Below, in pieces: positions 16,462 through 23,201 of a stretch of DNA of 28,052 nt. Source of the DNA: a virus; IMG/VR virus record IMGVR_UViG_3300037264_007788, positions 1 to 28,052 of that record. The stretch is one strand, 5' to 3'. The position numbers and the translations under genes were made by a program. Each line of letters begins with the position of its first letter. Within the stretch, counting starts at the first letter, position 1. The notes beneath the pieces were generated by a model that was not told the DNA's origin, made no database searches, and saw nothing but the letters and a program-made list of their open reading frames with translations.

Positions 16462-17448
16462 CTAGCCGTTCGTGATCGCGGTGAGCGTCTGGTTCATGCG
16501 GGGGTTGATGACCTTGAGGTTCATCGTCACCCAGATGAACGAGCTGAGCACGCGCTGGTTCGTCGGCCGGATGAACGGATCGACGATGAAGTAGTCGTCC
16601 TGGTGGAAGCAGGGGTACACGTACTTCGTGTTCAGGAAGGTCGCGGCCTGGGCCGTCGCGAACTGGTCGTGGAGCACGACGGCGTTGTTGAACATCAGGT
16701 GGCGCTTGAAGCCCATTCGGGTCGTCTCTTCGTCGCGGATGTAGCGGATGTTGCCGACGAGGAGGTTCCAGTAGGCGTTGAAGCCGAGCTGCGTCATGAT
16801 GATCGTGTCAACTTCCTCGTTGCCGAAGATCACGTCGCCGTAGGCGTTCTGCATGTCGGCGAGGATCAGGTTGCCGGTCGCCGTGCGCGTGCCGGCGTTG
16901 GTGCCGCCGGGCTTCCAGAAGGCGTTGGCGCCGACGGAGCGGTCGATCCCGGCGTAGGTGTTCGAGTTCGTCCCGACGGCCGCGACGAGGGAGTCGAGGT
17001 CGAGGGAGGTGTTCTGCGGCGCGGTGCCCCAGACGGCGCGGGAGAGCTTCTGGAGGAGCGAGCCCATCGCCGTCTCTTCCTTCGTCGAGATCAGGTCGAT
17101 GACGGCGCCGGGGCCGCGGTTCAGCAGGACGTCGGTGTAGGGCACGGTGATCGGCTGGTTGTAGAACTTCCACTGGAGCTCGGCCGGCTGCACGGAGTCG
17201 GTCGCCGTCGTGTCGAGAATCTGCGTGCCCCAGTAGGCGCCGCCGACGGTCTCTTCCTGGAAGACGACGGGCCAGACGAGGGCGGAGCCGCCCTGGAGCT
17301 TCTTGCCGAGGCGCGTGACGCGCCACCAGGTCGGGGACGGCTTGAAGATCGCGTCCGCGAGGATCGGCGCAAAGTATTTCTGCGAGATCGCGTTCGCGGT
17401 ATTCGTGAGGACAACGGGCGGCTGAGAGACGCTGACGCCGACGGCCAT
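16462..17448 (-). CDS. major capsid protein (328 aa)
   Basis: The ATG at 17448 has GGAG eight bases upstream. The 328-residue product has the expected size and mixed alpha/beta character of an HK97-fold capsid subunit. There is an N-terminal arm, a long middle helix (ISTKEETAMGSLLQKLSRAV, about 119-138), and a typical segment (EEVDTIIMTQLGFNAYWNLL) followed by strands to the C-terminus. It follows the coiled-coil scaffold and precedes a decoration-like gene. The call rests on position, size and general pattern. Confidence 0.85.
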   Translation of the reverse strand: MAVGVSVSQPPVVLTNTANAISQKYFAPILADAIFKPSPTWWRVTRLGKKLQGGSALVWPVVFQEETVGGAYWGTQILDTTATDSVQPAELQWKFYNQPITVPYTDVLLNRGPGAVIDLISTKEETAMGSLLQKLSRAVWGTAPQNTSLDLDSLVAAVGTNSNTYAGIDRSVGANAFWKPGGTNAGTRTATGNLILADMQNAYGDVIFGNEEVDTIIMTQLGFNAYWNLLVGNIRYIRDEETTRMGFKRHLMFNNAVVLHDQFATAQAATFLNTKYVYPCFHQDDYFIVDPFIRPTNQRVLSSFIWVTMNLKVINPRMNQTLTAITNG

Positions 17449-17482
17449 GAGGTAGTCTCCGTTCGAGAGCCGTCAGGCGGCA

Positions 17483-17496
17483 GGCGCGGGCGCGCC
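17483..17496. repeat. GC-rich inverted repeat right after the scaffold stop
   Basis: The sequence ggcgcg-gg-cgcgcc can form a six-pair stem in the 47-bp gap between scaffold and capsid. No T-run follows on the minus strand, so it does not look like an intrinsic terminator. It might shape mRNA stability between low- and high-abundance products. Confidence 0.4.
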
Positions 17497-18299
17497 TAGC
17501 TGCCGGGCAAGCCCTCCATAGTGGCGAGGATTTCGGGGTCCCGGCTGGCGGCCTCCCAGGCGTCGCCGAGCGACTTGGGAGCGTCCGGGGCGAGCGCCGG
17601 GGCCAAGCGCCGCTGCGGCAGTTGCGCCGGGGCGGCGAGTTCCTGTTTCGCTTGCGCGTAGGCTTTCTTGTGGGCGTCTTCGGCGGCTTTCTTCGTCGCG
17701 GCCTCGAGCTGCTGGTCGCGTGTGAGCTCGTTGAAGGCCAGATCGAGGCGCGGGATGCTGTGCTGCTTGGCGAAGGCGATGACGTCGTCGGCTTTGACGC
17801 CATATTCGTCCATGCGCGGCTTGAGCGTCGCGAGCGCGCGCTGGTGGAGATCGGTGTAGAACCACTGTTGCTGCTGCTTGAGCGCTTCGGCGGCCTGTTG
17901 CTGGCCGGCCTTGAGGGTCTCGAGCTCGGTCATGAGGGCCTGCTGCTTGGCGAGGAGGCGCTGGCTGACCGGGTCACGGGCCATGTAGGCTTCGACCTCG
18001 TCGATCGACGCGGCGGGGGCGCCGGCGGCGACGTTCTGGGTCCGCTGAACGACTTGTTCGGCCAGGCGGGCGAGTTCGGCTTCGGCGCCGGCCTTGGCCT
18101 GCTCGAACTGGGACTTCTCCTGCGCGAAGGCGTCGCGGTCACGGGCGAGGGCTTCGGTCTTGCGCGTGTAGTCCTGTTTCCGGAAGTAGCCCTGGTCGCG
18201 CAGGTCGCCGAGCGTGGTTTCGACACCGTCCGCCAGCGTGATCTTGCGATCGTCGGGGAAGCCCTTCTTGTCTTCGAGGATCTCAGCGAGTGAGGGCAC
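17496..18299 (-). CDS. scaffolding protein (267 aa)
   Basis: I choose the GTG at 18299, eight bases after GGAGG, over an upstream in-frame codon lying before that site. The 267-residue protein is highly charged and helical. Coiled-coil stretches cover about residues 45-88 (LARDRDAFAQEKSQFEQAKA) and 112-147, then a Lys-rich helix at 190-222. The C-terminus is short and Pro-rich. No cysteine is present. A coiled-coil protein of this length directly upstream of the capsid gene is the classical scaffold arrangement, where it directs procapsid assembly and then leaves. Confidence 0.85.
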   Translation of the reverse strand: MPSLAEILEDKKGFPDDRKITLADGVETTLGDLRDQGYFRKQDYTRKTEALARDRDAFAQEKSQFEQAKAGAEAELARLAEQVVQRTQNVAAGAPAASIDEVEAYMARDPVSQRLLAKQQALMTELETLKAGQQQAAEALKQQQQWFYTDLHQRALATLKPRMDEYGVKADDVIAFAKQHSIPRLDLAFNELTRDQQLEAATKKAAEDAHKKAYAQAKQELAAPAQLPQRRLAPALAPDAPKSLGDAWEAASRDPEILATMEGLPGS

Positions 18300-18325
18300 G
18301 GTTAGGCCTCCGGTGACAGCGCGGG

Positions 18326-18340
18326 GCACGCGGGGCGTGC
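18326..18340. repeat. inverted repeat upstream of the scaffold gene
   Basis: gcacgc-ggg-gcgtgc forms a six-pair stem with a three-base loop within the 67-bp gap before the scaffold start. Apart from this and the GGAGG site the gap holds nothing recognisable. There is no T-run, so terminator function is unsupported. Confidence 0.4.
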
Positions 18341-18366
18341 GGTCCGGCGTCGGGTCGGGTGCGGCA

Positions 18367-18792
18367 TTACATCATCCCAGGCATGCCGCCGCCAGGGGCG
18401 GGGCCGGGCATCGAGGGCGAGGGACCGCCACCCATGCCCATCCCGAGCGCGAGGTCGGGTGGGGGCTGGGGCGGGGATTCCTGGCGGATTTCGGAACGGA
18501 TCGTGAGGAGGCTGCGGGCGACCGCGTGCGCTTCACGGGCGGCTTTCGGGTTCCACTGCCCGATCTGCGGGAGCGCGGACATCACGAGCTTGTAGGCGAG
18601 ATCGAAGGCTTCCTCGACTTTGGCGATCGAGGCGGCACCGGAGGGCTTGGGGCCCATGCCGGACAGCGCCGCCATCGCCATCGCGGAGGCCGGGTCCTGG
18701 CCACCGGGCGCAGCCATGCCGTCGGGGCCGCCGGGTCCGAGACCAGGCGGAGGGCCGGCGGCCTGCGCGAGCGCCATCGGGTCCAGCGGCAC
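18367..18792 (-). CDS. Met/Pro/Gly-rich phage protein with helical core (141 aa)
   Basis: The start is a GTG three bases after the upstream TAG, with AAGGA overlapping that stop. The product has disordered Met/Gly/Pro-rich ends around a helical core at about residues 50-105 (IAKVEEAFDLAYKLVMSALP, then EAHAVARSLLTIRSEIRQES). Such proteins are common between portal and scaffold genes of podovirus-like phages and are usually called hypothetical. It may be a head-assembly accessory protein. Function unknown. Confidence 0.75.
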   Translation of the reverse strand: MPLDPMALAQAAGPPPGLGPGGPDGMAAPGGQDPASAMAMAALSGMGPKPSGAASIAKVEEAFDLAYKLVMSALPQIGQWNPKAAREAHAVARSLLTIRSEIRQESPPQPPPDLALGMGMGGGPSPSMPGPAPGGGMPGMM

Positions 18793-18795
18793 GAA

Positions 18796-19026
18796 CTAGT
18801 CCTTCTGGGCGTGCGTGCCCTTGTTCGGCGCGACGCGCGTGTAACTGCGCGACGGGGCAGGCGAGCCGTCGTTCAGGCCGTGCGTGTAGCCCATCGGGTC
18901 GGCCGGATTCTTCGGGCCCTTGGGGCCTTCGACGCGATGCGCGCCGAGGGACTCACCGGGCACGGGCTCGGTATAGAGGGGCCCGACGAGACCGGAACCT
19001 TTCGAGGTGGATGCGTCCTTCGCCAT
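18796..19026 (-). CDS. small hydrophilic protein (76 aa)
   Basis: The ATG at 19026 has a strong AGGAGG site six bases upstream. The 76 residues are rich in Gly, Pro, Lys and Ser with little secondary structure. There are no cysteines or hydrophobic segments. Good ribosome binding and tight spacing to its neighbours support real translation. Likely an intrinsically disordered virion or assembly factor, but the function is unknown. Confidence 0.7.
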   Translation of the reverse strand: MAKDASTSKGSGLVGPLYTEPVPGESLGAHRVEGPKGPKNPADPMGYTHGLNDGSPAPSRSYTRVAPNKGTHAQKD

Positions 19027-19050
19027 GTGAAGCCTCCTGTCAAGACTGCG

Positions 19051-19212
19051 TTACGTGCGACCCCCGCCGCGGCGCTTCGTGCGACCGCTCTTGCGGAGCT
19101 GTCCACGGCGCTGCATGTCGAGCGAGGCGGCGACCGCGCGTTTCTGCGGCCACCCTTTGTCGCGCATCAGGTGGCTGACTTCGCCGCTGACGGTCCGGTC
19201 TGGGTTCGGCAC
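19051..19212 (-). CDS. small basic protein with WPQKRAVAAS motif (53 aa)
   Basis: The GTG at 19212 follows GAGGAG with seven bases spacing. The 53-residue product reads VSHLMRDKGWPQKRAVAASL and then a strongly basic Arg/Lys/Gly tail. A (P)QKQAVAIAL-like motif in a small basic protein recurs in many phage late operons, and this fits that type. The family function is unknown; nucleic-acid contact is suggested by charge only. Confidence 0.7.
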   Translation of the reverse strand: MPNPDRTVSGEVSHLMRDKGWPQKRAVAASLDMQRRGQLRKSGRTKRRGGGRT

Positions 19213-19242
19213 CGCGCGCTCCTCTGTCGACGTTAGGGGACT

Positions 19243-19264
19243 ACGACCCAGAGGGTCGTGTCAA
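19243..19264 (-). promoter_or_regulatory. palindrome next to a TTGACA hexamer
   Basis: In the 62-bp gap before the small basic gene the inverted repeat acgaccc-aga-gggtcgt (19243-19259) is directly preceded on the minus strand by a perfect TTGACA (19264-19259). No convincing -10 hexamer lies 16-18 bases downstream; the best is a weak TAGTCC at about 15. It could be a weak internal promoter with an overlapping operator, or an RNA hairpin. There is no T-run for a terminator. Confidence 0.3.
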
Positions 19265-19274
19265 ACTTTTCCTC

Positions 19275-19505
19275 CTACCGGCGGGTGCCGGCGCCCCCGT
19301 CGGACGGGAGCAGCGCGGTGCCGAGGAGCGTCCGGCGGATGAGCGCACGATCGCTGCCGCCGGCGCGCTTCTCGAGGTCCGGGGCCGGGATGTGGGCGTG
19401 GACGGCCTTGCCATCGGCGACGCCGGACACGGTGTAGTAGTCGCCGCGCTTGTCGACTTTCGTAATGGCGACGCGGTCTTTCGGGTCGAACTCGGGCTTA
19501 GCCAC
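19275..19505 (-). CDS. small beta-strand protein (76 aa)
   Basis: Translation starts at a GTG seven bases after AGGAGA, overlapping the end of the preceding gene by eight bases. The first 45 residues have a KOW/SH3-like strand rhythm (DRVAITKVDKRGDYYTVSGV). A basic Leu/Arg-rich tail follows. No cysteine or catalytic motif is present. It lies between the portal-coupled zinc gene and the scaffold. Function unknown. Confidence 0.7.
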   Translation of the reverse strand: MAKPEFDPKDRVAITKVDKRGDYYTVSGVADGKAVHAHIPAPDLEKRAGGSDRALIRRTLLGTALLPSDGGAGTRR

Positions 19506-19914
19506 GGGGGCTCTCCTGGATGGTAATGAGGGCGGCGTTGAGGTCGAGGAGGACGACGCGGCGGGTCGTCTGGATGATGAGGATGCCGGGAGACGGCTCG
19601 CGGGTGGCGATGATGTCTTCGCCCTCAGCCGCGGCGAAGAGGGTCACGGGCGCCGGCGACCGGCCGTGGCCGTTGTCGGCGTGCGACGGGAGGGTGCGCG
19701 TTTCGGTTGTGATCGAGGTCGGGTCGCGGCGGAAGGCCAAGACGGTGTCACAGAAGGAACACGTGGTCGGCGTGCCGGCGACGGGGGCGGCCTGGCCGTC
19801 CTCGGGGAGAAAGTCGTCGGGGTTCAGCGTCTCGCCGGGGGCGTAGGGGCGCGAGGAGCGCAGGCGGACTTCGCCGCACTTGGGGCAGATCGCGACGACG
19901 GGGACGAGGCTCAT
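19498..19914 (-). CDS. zinc-ribbon-like protein coupled to portal (138 aa)
   Basis: The ATG overlaps the portal stop as ATGA, indicating coupled translation. An N-terminal CPKC (10-13) and a CSFC (52-55) form a four-Cys zinc ribbon. The C-terminal half is beta-rich and hydrophobic (GILIIQTTRRVVLLDLNAAL). No family is recognised. The coupling to the portal would allow roughly matched synthesis, so an assembly or connector role is possible. Confidence 0.75.
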   Translation of the reverse strand: MSLVPVVAICPKCGEVRLRSSRPYAPGETLNPDDFLPEDGQAAPVAGTPTTCSFCDTVLAFRRDPTSITTETRTLPSHADNGHGRSPAPVTLFAAAEGEDIIATREPSPGILIIQTTRRVVLLDLNAALITIQESPRG

Positions 19915-21695
19915 GCCTTGCTCCCTTTCTTGCCGTCGTATTTCCCTTTTTCTTTTGCGTACGCCATCATCTGATCGGCCTCCTGCATGCGCTTCGAGAC
20001 GGCCTGCCAGTCCGGCCAGCCGAGGCGCTCGAGGAGGGCGTCACGGTCGATGCCGCGCAGTTTGAACAGCGCGACGGAGAGGCGGCGCAGCAGCGTCTGG
20101 GACATGACGGTGAAGGAGGCCGGATCGACGTAGATACGGTAAGCGTCGGGCTTCTCGAGCGGCGTCCAGGTCACGGGCTCGAAGCGTTCGCCCTCGACGG
20201 CGGGGATCGAGCGCTCGGTTGTGTAGCCCCACGCCATGTGAGCGAAGATCATTTCGGCGAGGCGCTGGGCCGTGTTGGCGAGGAGACGCGAGCGCAAGCG
20301 CGTGGTCGACTGGGCCTGCGCGATCTCCGTCTCGGTCAGCTCCGGTGAGACGTTCCCCTGGGACGGCGCGCCCCCGCGGGCGCCCTCGAAGCCGAGGAGG
20401 CGCTTCTGGAGGTCGAGGAGGCGGAACGGGAACTGGATCATGTCGGCGGGCATCGGCGGCGGGTACTGGATCTTGAACTCGGAGCCGGGATTGATTTGCA
20501 CGACCTGGGCAGGGATGCCGGCGAAGCTCTCCCAGTCGAGGCCCGTGTTCGTCGTCGAGATGACGATGCCGTTATTGAGGCGGATGGCGTTTTCGACGAC
20601 CTGCGAGAGGCCCTTGTCGGCGGCGAGTTGCAGTTCGGCGGTCTGCTGGACGAAGCCGGTGCCCCAGAACCGCCCCAGGGTCGGCTCCAAGATGACGCGC
20701 AGGATGCCGAACGAGCCGTCCTGGTGCGGATTGTCGCCGTCGTAGAGGATCGAGCCGTTGGCGCCGACGATGCGGCGGCCGCGGGGGTATTTCGGACGGA
20801 CGTAGTGGTGCAGCATCGGCTGGCCCTCGTCGTCGAGGGTCGCGGTGCCGTCGGGATTCTGCATCTCTTCGACGCCCTCGTCGGTGCGGTCGTCGCGGAT
20901 CAGGCAGTCGAGGACGCGGGCGCGCGCTTTCTTGTAGCCGGGGACGGTGCCGTGCAGGAACGCGTCGGAGGGCGTGAGCGGGCCCACGTAATCGGCCCCC
21001 GAGAGGCCTTGCGGCGCGGATTTCGTGTCTTTGACGGAGAAGGCGTCGTCCGGTTGGACACGCCAGCCGGATTGCGGGAAGAGGCGGCGGATTTCCTGGA
21101 TGTCGAGCACCTGTTCGCGGATGACGTAGAGCCATTTGCGGTCATCCAGCGCGTCCGGATCAGGCAGGACCCCTCGGGGGTCCGCGTGTTCGACCTCGAC
21201 GTCGCCCAACAGGCCCGAGAGCTCGGGATTCCAGCCGACCGTGAGGAAGCCGGTGCCGACAATGAGCGCCCAGAGGCAGGCGTAGGTGAGTTGGAGGTCG
21301 ATTTCGTTGCGGGCCCAGACGGCGCGGAAGGCGCGCTCGACCATCGTGTCGCGATCGGCGCGGCGCGGGTCTTTGGTGATGTACACGCGGAGCTGCGTCT
21401 CGGTCAGGTCGGAGGCTTCGGAGAGGATGAGGGTCCGCAGCTCGTTCGCGACGACCGGCGGCCGGAACGAGGGGAGGACGGTCGGCCAGTGTTTGCCGTA
21501 GAAGAGGTCGAGGTAGGTGGAGAATTCGTCGAAGCGGGCTTCGTCACGGCGGACGCGCTCGGATTCGGTCGCGAGGGAGTCGAGCCACGCCCAGTCGGCG
21601 GCCTCGTGCGGGCGGAGGTCGGCGCGGGTGCCGACGCGGACCTGGCTCGGGCCGTCCATGCCGGTCGACATCGCCCCCAAGTTGAGCGCGGGCAT
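19911..21695 (-). CDS. portal protein (594 aa)
   Basis: The 594-residue product has the size and pattern of podovirus-type portals. A helical N-terminal region includes VVANELRTLILSEASDLTET (about 81-100). A wing and clip region has strand pairs (LTVGWNPELSGLLGDVEVEH). A stem-like segment with QFPFRLLDLQKRLLGFEGAR is followed by NVSPELTETEIAQAQSTTRL, a region typical of portal crown domains. The C-terminus is charged and helical. It forms the dodecameric DNA channel at one capsid vertex. Five small genes separate it from the terminase, an atypical spacing. Confidence 0.85.
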   Translation of the reverse strand: MPALNLGAMSTGMDGPSQVRVGTRADLRPHEAADWAWLDSLATESERVRRDEARFDEFSTYLDLFYGKHWPTVLPSFRPPVVANELRTLILSEASDLTETQLRVYITKDPRRADRDTMVERAFRAVWARNEIDLQLTYACLWALIVGTGFLTVGWNPELSGLLGDVEVEHADPRGVLPDPDALDDRKWLYVIREQVLDIQEIRRLFPQSGWRVQPDDAFSVKDTKSAPQGLSGADYVGPLTPSDAFLHGTVPGYKKARARVLDCLIRDDRTDEGVEEMQNPDGTATLDDEGQPMLHHYVRPKYPRGRRIVGANGSILYDGDNPHQDGSFGILRVILEPTLGRFWGTGFVQQTAELQLAADKGLSQVVENAIRLNNGIVISTTNTGLDWESFAGIPAQVVQINPGSEFKIQYPPPMPADMIQFPFRLLDLQKRLLGFEGARGGAPSQGNVSPELTETEIAQAQSTTRLRSRLLANTAQRLAEMIFAHMAWGYTTERSIPAVEGERFEPVTWTPLEKPDAYRIYVDPASFTVMSQTLLRRLSVALFKLRGIDRDALLERLGWPDWQAVSKRMQEADQMMAYAKEKGKYDGKKGSKA

Positions 21696-21700
21696 GCTGG

Positions 21701-21934
21701 TTAGCCGACGAAGTTCGCGGTGAAGTAGAAGGTAATCGCGTCGTCCAAGCGCCCCTCGGCGCGGTCGTCTTCGACTTCGATCAGAAATTCGCAGATGCGG
21801 CCGATCATCACGGGGACCGGCTCGTTATTCCCCGTTGCCAACGCGAGAAGTAATGACCGTGTCGCCGGGGCGAGCGTCGAGAGGTCCGGGATCGGGCTGT
21901 CCGGTCCGTACCCGCGCTCGACGTACCCAATCGG
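21701..21934 (-). CDS. C-terminal segment in shifted frame, possible +1 frameshift product
   Basis: This frame encodes 77 natural-looking residues (ending DDAITFYFTANFVG), with the GC-rich third positions typical of the neighbours. It has no convincing start of its own: the only ATG/GTG choices (21811 or 21808) lack a ribosome binding site. Upstream in this frame the sequence becomes low-complexity Pro/Ser/Ala because it shadows the zinc-type gene at 21825-22172. The codon bias switches frame around 21930-21960, where that gene contains CCC followed by G, a plausible +1 slippage site. It may be the real C-terminus of that protein, or one gene broken by an indel. Confidence 0.45.
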   Translation of the reverse strand, partial: PIGYVERGYGPDSPIPDLSTLAPATRSLLLALATGNNEPVPVMIGRICEFLIEVEDDRAEGRLDDAITFYFTANFVG

Positions 21935-22172
21935 GCTCTGCGTCCAGTCCGTGGCGGCGCTGCCACTCGACGGCGTGGGGGGCACAGACGTCGAAGACGA
22001 CGGGCGGGGCGCCGGGGTCGCGCGCGGGGCCGTGGCCGTAGCAGAGGTGGCGGAGGAAGCCGATACGGCGGCCGGCGCGGGGGCCGACTTGGAGGGCGCC
22101 GCCGGCGTCGCAGCCGGGTTCGGCGCACTGCCAGTCGGTCGTGGCGTCGTAGTCTCGCGGAGCGTCTGCCAT
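21825..22172 (-). CDS. Cys/His-rich probable zinc-binding protein, likely N-terminal part of a frameshifted gene (115 aa)
   Basis: The ATG at 22172 has GGGAGG four bases upstream. The product carries CAEPGC (16-21), then LRHLCYGHG and DVCAPHAVEW, a Cys/His set able to bind one or two zinc ions. Codon use is typical up to about residue 80 and atypical in the last 35, while the +1 frame becomes typical at the same place. Either the protein ends here, or it continues in the other frame to give about 156 residues. No family is recognised. Confidence 0.7.
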   Translation of the reverse strand: MADAPRDYDATTDWQCAEPGCDAGGALQVGPRAGRRIGFLRHLCYGHGPARDPGAPPVVFDVCAPHAVEWQRRHGLDAEPDWVRRARVRTGQPDPGPLDARPGDTVITSRVGNGE

Positions 22173-22223
22173 GTGGCCTCCCGTTGCGCGGCTTTCCAGG
22201 CGTCGCGGTCGCGCATGACGCAC

Positions 22224-22538
22224 TTAGCCTGCGGTGATGGTAATGGTGCCGACGATGCTAATGACCACGTCGGCCACGACGGCGAAAGGGGGCGATTTGA
22301 TGACGTCTCCGACCGGCGCGCCGGCTACGTCGCGCTGGCCACCCCAGACTTCGAATGTGCCGGGCGGCAGGTCGGTGAAGGTGACGGTCGTGATGGGCTC
22401 GGTGAAGGTCTGCTCGGCGCCGACCGGAGCGCCGGCCAGGTCGCGGACGCCGAAGTACCACAGCACGGGGAGCGGCGCGTCACCGGGCACGGTCTGCGTC
22501 GTATAGCCGATCGTCGTATGTTTGGTGCCCGCGGGCAT
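22224..22538 (-). CDS. small Ig/fibronectin-like structural protein (104 aa)
   Basis: The ATG at 22538 follows GGAGG with ten bases spacing, and the site overlaps the stop of the preceding gene. The 104 residues form one beta-sandwich-like domain: WYFGVRDLAGAPVG, TVTFTDLPPGTFEVWGG, then RDVAGAPVG and a C-terminal run of hydrophobic strands. The two AGAPVG segments come from a 26-bp imperfect direct repeat (22309-22334 and 22420-22445, three mismatches). Single-domain proteins like this are often virion appendages. Lying between terminase and portal, its role is unknown. Confidence 0.75.
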   Translation of the reverse strand: MPAGTKHTTIGYTTQTVPGDAPLPVLWYFGVRDLAGAPVGAEQTFTEPITTVTFTDLPPGTFEVWGGQRDVAGAPVGDVIKSPPFAVVADVVISIVGTITITAG

Positions 22539-22545
22539 GGCGGCG

Positions 22546-22752
22546 TTACCTCCGGGTGGCGTAGCGGTCGACATGGGCGGTGGAGACGGCGCGGACGGCG
22601 CCGCAGCGAGGACACGAGAAGACCCAGTGGCCGGGCTTCCAGTTCGGGCCGAAGGCCGGCTGCCGCTCGGCCAGCGGGACCATCGGGGTATCACAGGTCA
22701 GGTCCGTTTCGATTTCGACGGCCTGGCAGCGGGGCGCATGGTACTTGGGCAT
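22546..22752 (-). CDS. small zinc-finger-like protein (68 aa)
   Basis: The 68-residue product has four cysteines: PRC at residue 9, TC at 20, and CPRC at 47-50. It ends in a basic tail (HVDRYATRR). The start is the ATG 22752, seven bases after the previous stop, with a weak ribosome binding site. C-x10-C with a later C-x2-C fits a zinc ribbon. No family is recognised, and nothing suggests a catalytic role. Confidence 0.75.
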   Translation of the reverse strand: MPKYHAPRCQAVEIETDLTCDTPMVPLAERQPAFGPNWKPGHWVFSCPRCGAVRAVSTAHVDRYATRR

Positions 22753-22759
22753 TGCGCCG

Positions 22760-23188
22760 CTACGTCGTTGTCGAGATGGCTGGGGCGTAGATGCCGAGCG
22801 TAAAGAGCTGGACTTGGACGCCGGTCGTCGTGGCGACCGCCCCGGTGGCCGTCGCGCTCGTGCCGGACCACGTCCGCAGCCATGAGACAGCCAGTTGGCC
22901 CGGGCCCGTGGAGGTCGCGTTGAAGCGTGGGGTTGGGGTGAGCGGCCCGGGCGACGTCATCGCCCCGAAGCCGAACGGCCCGGTGGATGGGACGAGGGCG
23001 ATCGGGACTTCCTGGCTGGTCATCCCGCCGATCGTGTAGATGCGATCCCCGGCCGTGACGTTGGGCCCACCGCCGGTCGAACCGGTCGAGCTGATCGAGC
23101 CGGTGTCGGTGAGGGTAAAGTTGTACACCTTGAGCGTGGTGAGTTGCGCGCCGTAGGCGCCCACTTGGAGGTCGGTCATCGTTTCCAT
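22760..23188 (-). CDS. beta-rich protein downstream of terminase (142 aa)
   Basis: The ATG 23188 has GGGAG upstream, and the terminase stop is 13 bases away. The 142-residue product is Thr/Ser/Gly-rich with strands (LTTLKVYNFTLTDTG, VQVQLFTLGIYAPA) and no cysteine. The look is of a small capsid- or tail-associated beta domain. It separates terminase from portal together with three other small genes. Structural role inferred, family unknown. Confidence 0.7.
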   Translation of the reverse strand: METMTDLQVGAYGAQLTTLKVYNFTLTDTGSISSTGSTGGGPNVTAGDRIYTIGGMTSQEVPIALVPSTGPFGFGAMTSPGPLTPTPRFNATSTGPGQLAVSWLRTWSGTSATATGAVATTTGVQVQLFTLGIYAPAISTTT

Positions 23189-23201
23189 ATTAGTCTCCCG
23201 G

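Noticed and set aside
17483-17496. intrinsic terminator between scaffold and capsid
   Set aside because: The stem is GC-rich but no T-run follows on the minus strand, so only a hairpin is claimed.
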